Below are positions 14,506-21,077 of a stretch of DNA of 23,839 nt, one piece after another. Under the pieces are notes generated by a model, which was given only the letters and a program-made list of their open reading frames with translations, was not told the DNA's origin and searched no databases. The first letter of the stretch is position 1, and each line of letters opens with the position of its first letter. The position numbers and the translations under genes are program-made. The DNA is from CAZGMJ01 sp964526785 (GTDB lineage Bacteria; Planctomycetota; Phycisphaerae; Sedimentisphaerales; Anaerobacaceae): NCBI GenBank assembly GCA_964526785.1, contig CAZGMJ010000078.1, positions 1-23,839 of the forward strand, given 5' to 3'.

Positions 14506-15021
14506 ATAAGCAAGCAAGGATTGAAGGTTAACGGTGGAATAAAGGCGCCGAATGTTCGCCTCATCGATCAGGATAACAACCAGGTTGGAATTATAGAGCG
14601 TTTTCGTGCCATGAGCATGGCTCGGGAAGCCGGATTGGACCTGGTGGAAGTAGCCCCAACGAGCGATCCACCCGTATGTCGGATCATGGACTACGGCAAG
14701 TGGCAGTATCAGCAGAAGCGGAAACAGCGGGAGGCTCACAAACAGTCTGCGCGGCACAGCACCTCGCTCAAGGAAATCAGACTCCGGCCGGAAACGGACG
14801 AGCATGATATCGAGATTAAGGTCAAGCACGCCCGCGAGTTCCTCGAAAAAGGCCACAAAGTGCAGTTTACCGTGTTTTTCCGCGGACGCCAGATGCTCCA
14901 CCGCGACCGGGGTTTCGATGTGCTCGATCACATTACCGAATTACTGGAAGATCAAGCCAAAATAGAACGGCCCGCTAAGATGACCGGCCGGCGCATGACG
15001 ATCATGTACGTGCCGAAGTAG
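14506..15021 (+). CDS. infC: Translation initiation factor IF-3, AUA start codon
   Basis: A 171-residue IF-3, which keeps 30S subunits free and proofreads start-codon choice. The N-domain runs ~1-80 (NVRLIDQDNNQVGI ... DLVEVAPTSDPPVCRIMDYG). A Lys/Gln-rich linker helix (KWQYQQKRKQREAHKQ) and the C-domain (KEIRLRPETDEHDIEIKVKHA ... RRMTIMYVPK) follow. The family usually begins shortly before the conserved N-domain. Here the frame opens after a TAG at 14500-14502, leaving only ACT, then ATA at 14506, before TTG at 14521. AGGTGG 6 nt upstream of ATA points to AUA as start. Rare AUU/AUC/AUA starts are the known basis of infC autoregulation, since IF-3 discriminates against them. It lies between thrS and rpmI-rplT, the classical order. 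Confidence 0.95.
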   Translation: MSKQGLKVNGGIKAPNVRLIDQDNNQVGIIERFRAMSMAREAGLDLVEVAPTSDPPVCRIMDYGKWQYQQKRKQREAHKQSARHSTSLKEIRLRPETDEHDIEIKVKHAREFLEKGHKVQFTVFFRGRQMLHRDRGFDVLDHITELLEDQAKIERPAKMTGRRMTIMYVPK

Positions 15022-15193
15022 CGTCAACGGCTCGATCCAATCGTCGTTGTTGCTGTGCGGAAGCGGAATCCGGCTGCATCGATTGGGAGTATATAAGGCA
15101 AACCGGGCCCTGCCGCTGAGGCGGTCGGCCGAGTTTGCGGGAGTCGAATCTGAGGGAGATAGCGTCTTTTTGGGGAATTTCTGTCTGCTCATA

Positions 15194-15221
15194 TTGACAT
15201 ACCCTGCGTTTTGTGTAAACT
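15194..15221 (+). promoter_or_regulatory. Sigma70-type promoter for rpmI-rplT-pheS
   Basis: TTGACA at 15194-15199 and TAAACT at 15216-15221 have 16 nt spacing, giving a leader of about 50 nt before rpmI. It sits at the end of the 258-nt infC-rpmI gap, whose first part (15022-15190) shows no gene or clear terminator. Confidence 0.55.
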
Positions 15222-15279
15222 ACAGGGCTTATTGTCTGAAGAAGCAGCAGGATACGCCGTATGGAAGGACAGATTCAAA

Positions 15280-15471
15280 ATGCCTAAACAGAAGACCCAC
15301 AAGGGCCTGAGCAAAAGGGTGAAGATAACCGGCACAGGCAAGATCAAACGCAGGCGGGCCGGAGCGGGCCATCTGATGAGCAGCAAGAACGCCAAGCGGC
15401 GTCGCCGGCTCAGCGGGGCAACGCTCGTCAATGAAAACGTCGCGAAAAAAATACGGGAAAACCTGAGGTAA
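15280..15471 (+). CDS. rpmI: 50S ribosomal protein L35
   Basis: A 63-residue, very basic large-subunit protein. It has the family N-terminus MPKQKTHKGLSKRVKITGTG, the basic core KRRRAGAGHLM..KNAKRRRRL and a C-terminal KKIRENL. The start at 15280 is set by the conserved MPK; GGAAGGA at 15263-15269 lies 10 nt upstream. The frame is open before it but not conserved. It is followed by rplT after 129 nt, longer than is usual for this pair. Confidence 0.97.
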   Translation: MPKQKTHKGLSKRVKITGTGKIKRRRAGAGHLMSSKNAKRRRRLSGATLVNENVAKKIRENLR

Positions 15472-15600
15472 TATGTTCTCCGGCGGCGATTGGGCGCGTG
15501 CAGCGCTCAGGAGCGTCGGATCATCGAGCCTGCTTCTCGGCTACCATTCAGCTGCCGCCAGCAGGCATGTGACGAAGAACGCAATCAAAGGAAAGCTGAT

Positions 15601-15954
15601 ATGCCACGAGTAAGAAAAGGCGCTGCCAGGCGCCGCCACAAGAAAAGAGTACTTCACGCCGTCAAAGGGCACCGCGGATCGGCGGGCCGTCTTTACCGTT
15701 TGGCCAAAGAGGCCGGAGTCAGGGCGGAGGTGAACGCCCGCACGGATCGACGCCGCAAGAAACGCGATTTCCGCGCTCTCTGGATCACACGAATCAGTGC
15801 AGCCTGCGGCCAGCGGAACATTCGCTACAGCCGGTTCATTGGCGGTTGCAAGAACGCCAATATCCAACTGAACCGCAAGATGCTCAGCGAGATCGCTGTG
15901 GCCGATCCGGCGGCTTTCGACGCCATTGTCGAAAAAGCCGTGGCGGCCCTGTAG
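15601..15954 (+). CDS. rplT: 50S ribosomal protein L20
   Basis: A 117-residue early-assembly protein that binds 23S rRNA. The start at 15601 (MPRVRKGAARRRHKKRVL) matches the family N-terminus, with AAAGGAAA 7-8 nt upstream. The basic N-terminal helix, RDFRALWITRISAACGQ and the C-terminal globular part (NRKMLSEIAVADPAAFDAIV) are all normal. In E. coli and B. subtilis L20 represses this operon by binding its own mRNA. The 129-nt rpmI-rplT spacer contains small inverted repeats (for example CGCTC-AG-GAGCG at 15504-15515) but no recognised L20 site. Confidence 0.97.
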   Translation: MPRVRKGAARRRHKKRVLHAVKGHRGSAGRLYRLAKEAGVRAEVNARTDRRRKKRDFRALWITRISAACGQRNIRYSRFIGGCKNANIQLNRKMLSEIAVADPAAFDAIVEKAVAAL

Positions 15955-16016
15955 GCGACTTCCGCACGTGCGCCGTCGCGGGCTGAATCACCCACATTCC
16001 AATTCACGGACGCCAC

Positions 16017-17009
16017 ATGCTTGAGCAATTTGAAAAGACCGGTAAAGAGGCACTCGATGATCTCAAACAGGTCAGAGACCTGGAATCGCTCGAACAGTTC
16101 CGCGTCAAGTATCTGGGGCGCAAAGGCCGGATCATGGGGATGCTCAGCGAGATCGGCAAGCTGCCCAAGGAAGAAAAACCCAAAGCCGGCCAACTCGCCA
16201 ACCGAATAAAGAACGAGGTCACGCGGGCCTTCGACACGCTCAAGAAGAACCTCTCGGAATCGGAACGCCGGCGGACGAAGATACTGGCCGATGTGACGTT
16301 GCCGGGCAGTAATCCGGGTGTCGGTAACGGCCATGTTATTACGCAGACCCTCAACGAATTGCTTGAAATCTTCGGTCGTATGGGCTTCGCCATTGCCTAC
16401 GGTCCTGAGGTCGAAGACGAGTGGCATAACTTCATCGCGCTGAATATACCTCCCGAGCATCCGGCCCGCGATCCGTCCGACAACTTCTACATCGACGATT
16501 CCACGCTGCTGCGAAGCCAGACCTCGACGATTCAAATCCGGGTGATGGAGCAGAGCAAACCGCCGATTCGTATCGTCGCACCCGGCCGTGTCTACCGGCC
16601 CGACACCGTGGACGCCACGCACATGTTCATGTTCCATCAGCTCGAGGCGCTGGTGGTCGACGAAGGCGTGACGATGGTGGACATGAAGACGACTATCGAG
16701 CAGTTCATCCATACCTTCTTCGGTGCCGAGACACAGTGGCGGTTCCGCCCGAGCTTTTTCCCGTTTACCGAGCCCAGCGCCGAGGTCGATCTGCTGCTGC
16801 TGGACAAGCAGGGCAACGAAAGCTGGGTGGAGATGGGCGGCTGCGGCATGGTCGATCCGAACGTCTTCGACGCAGTCGGTATCGACAGCGAGAAGTATAC
16901 CGGCTGGGCATTCGGCTTCGGCATCGAACGGCTCGCCATGCGCAAGTACGGCATCACGGACATCCGCCTGCTGTTCGAAAACGACCTGCGCTTCCTCAAC
17001 CAGTTCTGA
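16017..17009 (+). CDS. pheS: Phenylalanine--tRNA ligase alpha subunit
   Basis: A 330-residue catalytic subunit of the (alpha-beta)2 class II enzyme that makes Phe-tRNA. It has an N-terminal coiled-coil arm (~1-90), which binds tRNA, followed by the catalytic core. Motif 2 (DATHMFMFHQLEALVVDEG) and motif 3 with G-F-G-I-E304-R-L are intact, as are the FRPSFFPFTEPS and EMGGCGMV strands. The start at 16017 gives the normal N-terminus, but the Shine-Dalgarno site is weak. pheS begins 62 nt after rplT, in a spacer holding a palindrome CGCACGTGCG (15963-15972). The beta-subunit gene pheT, which usually follows directly, is absent here and must be elsewhere on the genome. Confidence 0.97.
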   Translation: MLEQFEKTGKEALDDLKQVRDLESLEQFRVKYLGRKGRIMGMLSEIGKLPKEEKPKAGQLANRIKNEVTRAFDTLKKNLSESERRRTKILADVTLPGSNPGVGNGHVITQTLNELLEIFGRMGFAIAYGPEVEDEWHNFIALNIPPEHPARDPSDNFYIDDSTLLRSQTSTIQIRVMEQSKPPIRIVAPGRVYRPDTVDATHMFMFHQLEALVVDEGVTMVDMKTTIEQFIHTFFGAETQWRFRPSFFPFTEPSAEVDLLLLDKQGNESWVEMGGCGMVDPNVFDAVGIDSEKYTGWAFGFGIERLAMRKYGITDIRLLFENDLRFLNQF

Positions 17010-17014
17010 CACGC

Positions 17015-17034
17015 CTGCGGGTGACTCCCCGCGG
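17015..17034 (+). terminator. Hairpin just after pheS, possible terminator
   Basis: CTGCGGG-TGACTC-CCCGCGG forms a 7-bp stem (one G-U pair) with a 6-nt loop, starting 6 nt after the pheS stop. No T-run follows, so it may be a non-canonical terminator or an mRNA 3'-end stabiliser. Confidence 0.35.
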
Positions 17035-17142
17035 CACCAGAGGCCGCACCTGCACTGACGCAAAACCTCCGGCCTTCGGCTCCTGCATTTCGTGTGTGCT
17101 CATGGTACGTCATTTTGCGGATAGCGCTCTGACCGTTTGGTA

Positions 17143-17171
17143 TTGAACGGCGCGGATGCCGAGAGTATCAT
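17143..17171 (+). promoter_or_regulatory. Candidate promoter for the second beta-helix gene
   Basis: TTGAAC at 17143-17148 and TATCAT at 17166-17171 have 17 nt spacing. The leader to the ATG at 17288 would be about 110 nt. Confidence 0.4.
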
Positions 17172-17287
17172 GGAGGCACTTGACGGCGCAGCTCCAATTC
17201 AGGTTTTTTCGTAGCACGCCGGATACGTCTGTTGGCCGTCGGCCGTGCAGAGCAGGATCACATGATAAACAGGCAGTGAGGTGCAGG

Positions 17288-18532
17288 ATGAGTAAGCATG
17301 TTGTAGTATGGGCTTGTCTGTTGTGCGTTACGCGGATGCATGCCGCGGTTCACCGTTCCTCGGATCTGGGCTGGGAGGCCGGCCGGGACATCAGCAGGCA
17401 GTTTGCCGAACTGCTGGAGGGCGAGACCATTGAGCCCGACGATGAACTGAGACTCGACCACAGGTACCGCATCAGCGGCAAACACGAACTGCCGGACGAC
17501 TTTGTCCTCTCCGCGGTCAAAGGCGGTGGTTTCGACGTGACCGATGCGGCTGCCGACAAGAGCCGCACCTTTCTCGTGTTGGGCAATCGCACGACGCTGC
17601 GCAACCTGACCATCACTTACCTCAATACTCCCGCCCCGGGGCCGGACGCCGGTACGAATCCAACCCGGGGCGTTCATTTCCATAAGATGACCGGGATCAC
17701 CGCCTCGGACAAGAGCGACATCCGCATCGAATTCTGTCGGCTGGACGGCTCCATCAATCACCAGATCAAACTGGCAAACTGCGCCAGGCCCAGGATCGTC
17801 GGCTGCCACATACTCGGCGGCTACTGGTCAACCTACCTCATCGGCAATGTAACGGACCCGCTGTTTCGCAATTGTCTTATCGAGAAATGCCAGGGGGACG
17901 GCATCAAGACCGGCCGGGGCGGTTCCGGCGGCGTCAAGCGGGCTTTGATCGAGAACTGCGTGTTTCAGGACTGCGGACGCGATGCCATCGATACGACCGG
18001 CGGATTCGGGAATTCGACCGTGCGCAACTGCACGATGCGCCGTCTGTTCAGCGGGATGGACATAAAGAGCTACTTCGAGAAGCCCGAACATCTCTCTGCC
18101 GACTGCAGCAACACCGACATCCTGGTGCAGAGTTGTACCTTTACGGACATGGCCAACTGCATTACGTTTTCGACGCTCGATCGCGGTCGGTTGCGAGGCA
18201 GCGGCTACTTCCTTGATGCACAAAACGCACAGAAATACGCCCCACACGATATCGACATCAACGACTGCGTATTCGAACGCACCGGTTCGTCGCCTGTGAG
18301 AATGCTGCTCTTGAAGGGCGGCCATTCTGTCCGGTACCGAAACGCTCAGTTCCGCGGCGATGTGATAGACGTCGTCAAGTACACGAATGTCTATGAGGTC
18401 TTCGGCCCGAACTCGCTGTCGAAGGAGGTCTCGGAAGCGCTGAACCACAGCGTGAGCGGAACATTCGGCCCGCGGGGCGGGGCCGCGGCGCCCGGAGATA
18501 CCTCGATCTTCTTCGACTGTGGTCCTCAGTAG
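17288..18532 (+). CDS. Secreted parallel beta-helix protein with a cysteine ladder
   Basis: A 414-residue exported protein. The start at 17288 is preceded by GAGGTG (4 nt spacing) and begins a signal peptide (MSKHVVVWACLLCVTRMHA). The open frame upstream to 17156 is not protein-like. The body has pectin-lyase-type rungs in which Cys recurs at the turn: EFCRLDG, ANCARPRIVGCHI, RNCLIEKCQGDGI, ENCVFQDCGRDAI, RNCTMRRL, QSCTFTD and NDCVFER. This gives a Cys/Asn ladder rather than the NHN ladder of the other beta-helix protein in this window. GDGIKT and RDAIDT resemble repeated loop motifs in polysaccharide lyases and GH28-like folds, but catalytic residues cannot be assigned. It stands alone between pheS and a small membrane-protein gene. 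Confidence 0.82.
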   Translation: MSKHVVVWACLLCVTRMHAAVHRSSDLGWEAGRDISRQFAELLEGETIEPDDELRLDHRYRISGKHELPDDFVLSAVKGGGFDVTDAAADKSRTFLVLGNRTTLRNLTITYLNTPAPGPDAGTNPTRGVHFHKMTGITASDKSDIRIEFCRLDGSINHQIKLANCARPRIVGCHILGGYWSTYLIGNVTDPLFRNCLIEKCQGDGIKTGRGGSGGVKRALIENCVFQDCGRDAIDTTGGFGNSTVRNCTMRRLFSGMDIKSYFEKPEHLSADCSNTDILVQSCTFTDMANCITFSTLDRGRLRGSGYFLDAQNAQKYAPHDIDINDCVFERTGSSPVRMLLLKGGHSVRYRNAQFRGDVIDVVKYTNVYEVFGPNSLSKEVSEALNHSVSGTFGPRGGAAAPGDTSIFFDCGPQ

Positions 18533-18596
18533 GTGCAGTTGCGACCTGCGTTTCCGGTTCCTCGCTCGCTCCACGGGCGAACTTCTCCCAACGTGC

Positions 18597-18758
18597 ATGA
18601 TTTCGGTTGGTGATCCTGCAAAGGATGTAATGCGCCTCGGCACTGTCTTTGGCCGCGCAGGTTATCTTCTTGACAATCTCTACTCAAAAGACCATTTAGA
18701 TGAAATAGTCGATGGTGGTATGCGACCATATGGATGTCGCCGGCGGCTCGTTCCATGA
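18597..18758 (+). CDS. Orphan 53-residue reading frame, possible gene remnant
   Basis: ATG at 18597 opens a frame (MISVGDPAKDVMRLGTVFG ..., ending MRPYGCRRRLVP). It reads like a genuine protein segment but matches no family I can name. Its third codon positions are clearly less GC-rich than those of neighbouring genes. No ribosome site precedes it. A TTGACA at 18670-18675 lies inside it without a good -10. It may be the decayed end of a lost or transferred gene, or chance. It occupies most of the 279-nt gap between the beta-helix gene and the small membrane protein. Confidence 0.2.
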   Translation: MISVGDPAKDVMRLGTVFGRAGYLLDNLYSKDHLDEIVDGGMRPYGCRRRLVP

Positions 18759-18811
18759 GTCGGCCGGCGGGACAACGCGAACGTTTTGCAGAAGAAGGGA
18801 CATAAAGCACA

Positions 18812-19021
18812 TTGGAAAAGATACTCTCAAATCCCGGAAATCTCGTGCTGATTCTGGCTATGAGCATTCCTATCATCGCGATTGTTGGCAGCTTCTGGTC
18901 GGAAGTGGTGAAAAACCGGGATAACAATCAGCTCAAAAAGGCCATGCTGGAGCGCGGGATGTCCGCAGAAGAGATCGAGCAGGTAATCAACGCCGGAATC
19001 AAGAAAGCCGCCAAAAAGTAG
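18812..19021 (+). CDS. Small single-pass membrane protein, TTG start
   Basis: A 69-residue protein with one transmembrane helix (about residues 10-30, LVLILAMSIPIIAIVGSFW). A short charged cytoplasmic tail contains LKKAMLERGMSAEEIEQVI. This tail motif (K-x-x-M-L-x-R-G-M-S-x-E-E-I) recalls small hypothetical membrane proteins I associate with Planctomycetota; their function is unknown. The start is taken as TTG at 18812, with GAAGGGA 11 nt upstream. The first ATG (residue 17) falls inside the membrane helix and would truncate it. It stands alone and converges with the RraA-family gene. Confidence 0.65.
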   Translation: MEKILSNPGNLVLILAMSIPIIAIVGSFWSEVVKNRDNNQLKKAMLERGMSAEEIEQVINAGIKKAAKK

Positions 19022-19094
19022 CACGGGCCGCACAGCACGTAATAAGCGAACCCGCGGCGGTCTGTGTCTCCCGCCTGCCGCCTTCCACCGCCAC

Positions 19095-19116
19095 GGCGCC
19101 GCGTTGCAACGGCGCC
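19095..19116. terminator. GC-rich hairpin between convergent genes, possible bidirectional terminator
   Basis: GGCGCCG-CGTTGCAA-CGGCGCC is a perfect 7-bp stem, with a second palindrome (CGTTGCAACG) in its centre. It lies in the 123-nt gap between the convergent small membrane-protein and RraA genes. No T-run flanks it on either side. Confidence 0.4.
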
Positions 19117-19144
19117 ACATCTCTCATCCTCGCCGGAGTACTAC

Positions 19145-20038
19145 CTACTTCAGCGAATCATCTGGTTCGAGGCCGAGTCTCTCGTACAGCGCTCTGCGTC
19201 CCGCCTTGTCACCCTCGATGACAGCCTGGGCGTATTCGGCCACTTCCCTTGCATGCTTGCGCGGCACAACGATCACGCCGTCGCCGTCGGCTACGATAAC
19301 ATCGCCCGGCATGACCAGCACGCCCCCGCAGACGACAGGCCGGTTGACCGATTCGATTTCGTTGCGTCCCGGCCGGATTCCCCTGCCCGGCCTGCGAAAG
19401 TACAGCGGGATCTTCTCGGTTGCGATCTCGTCGGTATCGCGCGCGGTCGCATCGGTCACCACGCCAACACAACCCTTCAGCTTCCAGCCCATGATGTTGT
19501 TCGAGCCGATGGAGCCGACGTCCGCATTCGGGGCTTCATCCAACACCAGCGCGGTGCCCTCGCGGATCAACGGCACGAAAGGCTCGGGGGATATCTGGCC
19601 GTACCACATGCCGACCCACTTGTCGAAGTCCTCCTTCTCCATCGGCGGAGGAGTCGGCTTGTTCGTTGGTACGTAGCGAGCGGTCACTGCGATTCCGATG
19701 AACCGATGGGCGTAGTGCTGCGTGTCCTTCCATGAGGGATGAATCTCGGGATCCATCAGACCGACATTGGCGAGCCCGACCTTGTCCATGCCGTCCGAGA
19801 CGTCCGCGACACGCAGCCCCTCGAAGAGCTTGAGGATTTTCTGGTCCTGCTGCTCGGTGTAGACGGGTGTGTCGATATAGTTCCTGCCGTCGCGCAAATC
19901 CGCGACGTCCACCGCTGATCCCTGTGCGATGGCTGTGCCGCTGTCGGCATTCCAGGTTATCGCCACCATCAGCGAACCGCTCAGTACCAACACAAGCGCC
20001 ATCGATCCAATCGTGATTCTGGCTTTTCGACTCAACAT
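19145..20038 (-). CDS. RraA-family protein with an N-terminal membrane or export segment
   Basis: A 297-residue protein. Residues ~65-290 match the RraA / HMG-aldolase fold, often mislabelled dimethylmenaquinone methyltransferase. They include the glycine strand IGSNNIMGWKLKGCVGVVTD, the R200-D201 pair in DATARD (substrate Arg and metal Asp in the aldolases), and VMPGDVIVADGDGVIVVP. The family covers 4-hydroxy-4-methyl-2-oxoglutarate aldolase and oxaloacetate decarboxylase, and the RNase E inhibitor RraA; which applies is unknown. Residues 8-29 (ITIGSMALVLVLSGSLMVAI) form a signal peptide or anchor, absent from standard RraA. The start at 20038 has GGGAGGT 5 nt upstream. The open frame to 20158 is less likely. 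An insert around residues 97-150 (PTPPPMEKEDFDKWVGMW) lengthens the protein relative to RraA. Confidence 0.85.
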   Translation of the reverse strand: MLSRKARITIGSMALVLVLSGSLMVAITWNADSGTAIAQGSAVDVADLRDGRNYIDTPVYTEQQDQKILKLFEGLRVADVSDGMDKVGLANVGLMDPEIHPSWKDTQHYAHRFIGIAVTARYVPTNKPTPPPMEKEDFDKWVGMWYGQISPEPFVPLIREGTALVLDEAPNADVGSIGSNNIMGWKLKGCVGVVTDATARDTDEIATEKIPLYFRRPGRGIRPGRNEIESVNRPVVCGGVLVMPGDVIVADGDGVIVVPRKHAREVAEYAQAVIEGDKAGRRALYERLGLEPDDSLK

Positions 20039-20201
20039 ATTCGACCTCCCGGCCCTGCGGCCTGCAAAAAGAACTGTTCCGTCCTGTGCGCCGCCGACCA
20101 CTGACATGCCGGCCGCCGACAGCATGGTAAAACCGCCACCGATCGCTTTCAAGGCCAAAAGGCCGCGCCGCTCTGACGGTTATGGCGAGTCATTTCTGCC
20201 T

Positions 20202-20229
20202 TTGTTCGACCGTGGAGTTCGGTTACACT
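20202..20229 (+). promoter_or_regulatory. Candidate promoter for arfB
   Basis: TTGTTC at 20202-20207 and TACACT at 20224-20229 have 16 nt spacing, about 30 nt before the arfB ATG. It lies in the divergent gap with the RraA-family gene. Confidence 0.35.
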
Positions 20230-20260
20230 GTCGCCAAATGGTCTGCAACGCGGAAACGAC

Positions 20261-20689
20261 ATGATTCGAATCACACGCACACTTTCGATTCCTGAGAACG
20301 AACTGACTTTCAAGGCCTCCCGGAGCAGCGGGCCGGGCGGGCAGAATGTCAACAAGGTCAACACGCGGATAACGCTGCTGTTTGATCTGCGTAATTCGCC
20401 GAGCCTGTCGAGCCGGCAGAAGAGACGCATTGGCAGCAAGCTGGCCACGCGAATCGATAAAAGCGGCATTTTGCACGTGGTTTCGCAGAAATTCCGCACC
20501 CAGCGGGTGAATCGAGAGGCCGCGACGGAGAAGTTCGCGACGTTGCTGCGCGAAGCGCTGAGGCGAAAGCCCGTCCGCAAGAAGACGAAAGTCCCGAGAG
20601 CGGCCAAAGAAAGACGCATTCGAGAGAAAAAACGCCGCGGTCAGTTGAAGCGGCAGAGGGCGCAGAAGCACTCGGCCGAGGATTTCTGA
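20261..20689 (+). CDS. arfB: Alternative ribosome-rescue factor / peptidyl-tRNA hydrolase
   Basis: A 142-residue protein, nearly the length of E. coli ArfB (YaeJ). It has the release-factor catalytic loop G26-G-Q28 in SSGPGGQNVNKVNTR, followed by the domain-3-like fold (ITLLFDL ... LSSRQKRRI). A long Lys/Arg-rich tail (from ~105, KPVRKKTKVPRAAKERRIRE) enters the empty mRNA channel of stalled ribosomes in the known structure. It frees peptides from ribosomes stuck on non-stop mRNA. It lacks the codon-recognition domains of RF1/RF2, so it is not a truncated release factor. The start at 20261 gives the family N-terminus (IRITRTLSIPENEL). It is a single-gene unit. Confidence 0.93.
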   Translation: MIRITRTLSIPENELTFKASRSSGPGGQNVNKVNTRITLLFDLRNSPSLSSRQKRRIGSKLATRIDKSGILHVVSQKFRTQRVNREAATEKFATLLREALRRKPVRKKTKVPRAAKERRIREKKRRGQLKRQRAQKHSAEDF

Positions 20690-20711
20690 GGGAATCGAGG
20701 TGCCGGCAGGC

Positions 20712-20834
20712 TCAGCGCTTGCGCTTTCCTATGTTCTTGCGCGCCATCACCACGAGGACGATGATCACCGTAATAAGGATGATCACCAGCACCTCTTTCG
20801 GGCTGACATAGAATACTGCGAGCCATTCCTGCAC
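20712..20834 (-). CDS. Small 40-residue membrane peptide, GTG start
   Basis: A short minus-strand frame with one strongly hydrophobic helix (VLVIILITVIIVLVVMA) and a basic end (RKNIGKRKR). It is preceded by FYVSPKE, a layout that recalls the membrane part of TatA-type proteins without the amphipathic helix. GTG at 20834 has GGAGG at 20844-20848 with 9 nt spacing. An ATG at 20855 is in frame but has no ribosome site. It converges on arfB, whose stop is 22 nt away, and diverges from the sigma-factor gene. It could be a genuine small protein, or a short frame made plausible by chance hydrophobic codons. Confidence 0.45.
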   Translation of the reverse strand: MQEWLAVFYVSPKEVLVIILITVIIVLVVMARKNIGKRKR

Positions 20835-20981
20835 GGATTGCTGCCTCCAGAGCATTGTCAACAAGCCAGGCGATTGGGCGCCTGCACCGATGCTCACAAG
20901 GCCAAAGTTGTAACCGCACAAGCGCCTCGATACAAGGAAAATTCGGCCCTGGGGCCGGTAAGACCCGACATTTGGATAAAA

Positions 20982-21010
20982 CTGGCAAGTTGGCGACATT
21001 TGCTTATACT
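20982..21010 (+). promoter_or_regulatory. Candidate promoter for the ECF sigma gene
   Basis: CTGGCA at 20982-20987 and TATACT at 21005-21010 have 17 nt spacing, about 60 nt before the ATG at 21078. It resembles a housekeeping sigma70 promoter rather than an ECF-type one. Confidence 0.45.
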
Positions 21011-21077
21011 AAACGGCTTGTTTATGCCGTCATAACAGTTGATGATGTCCATATAGGACGTATCGGACCAACTTGAG

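Noticed and set aside
15825..17063. 412-codon open frame on the minus strand
   Set aside because: It is antisense to pheS and the end of rplT, both certain genes.
20990..21004. Possible sigma54 (-24/-12) promoter before the ECF gene (TTGGCGACATTTGCT)
   Set aside because: Only 8 nt separate the GG and GC elements, where 10 are required.
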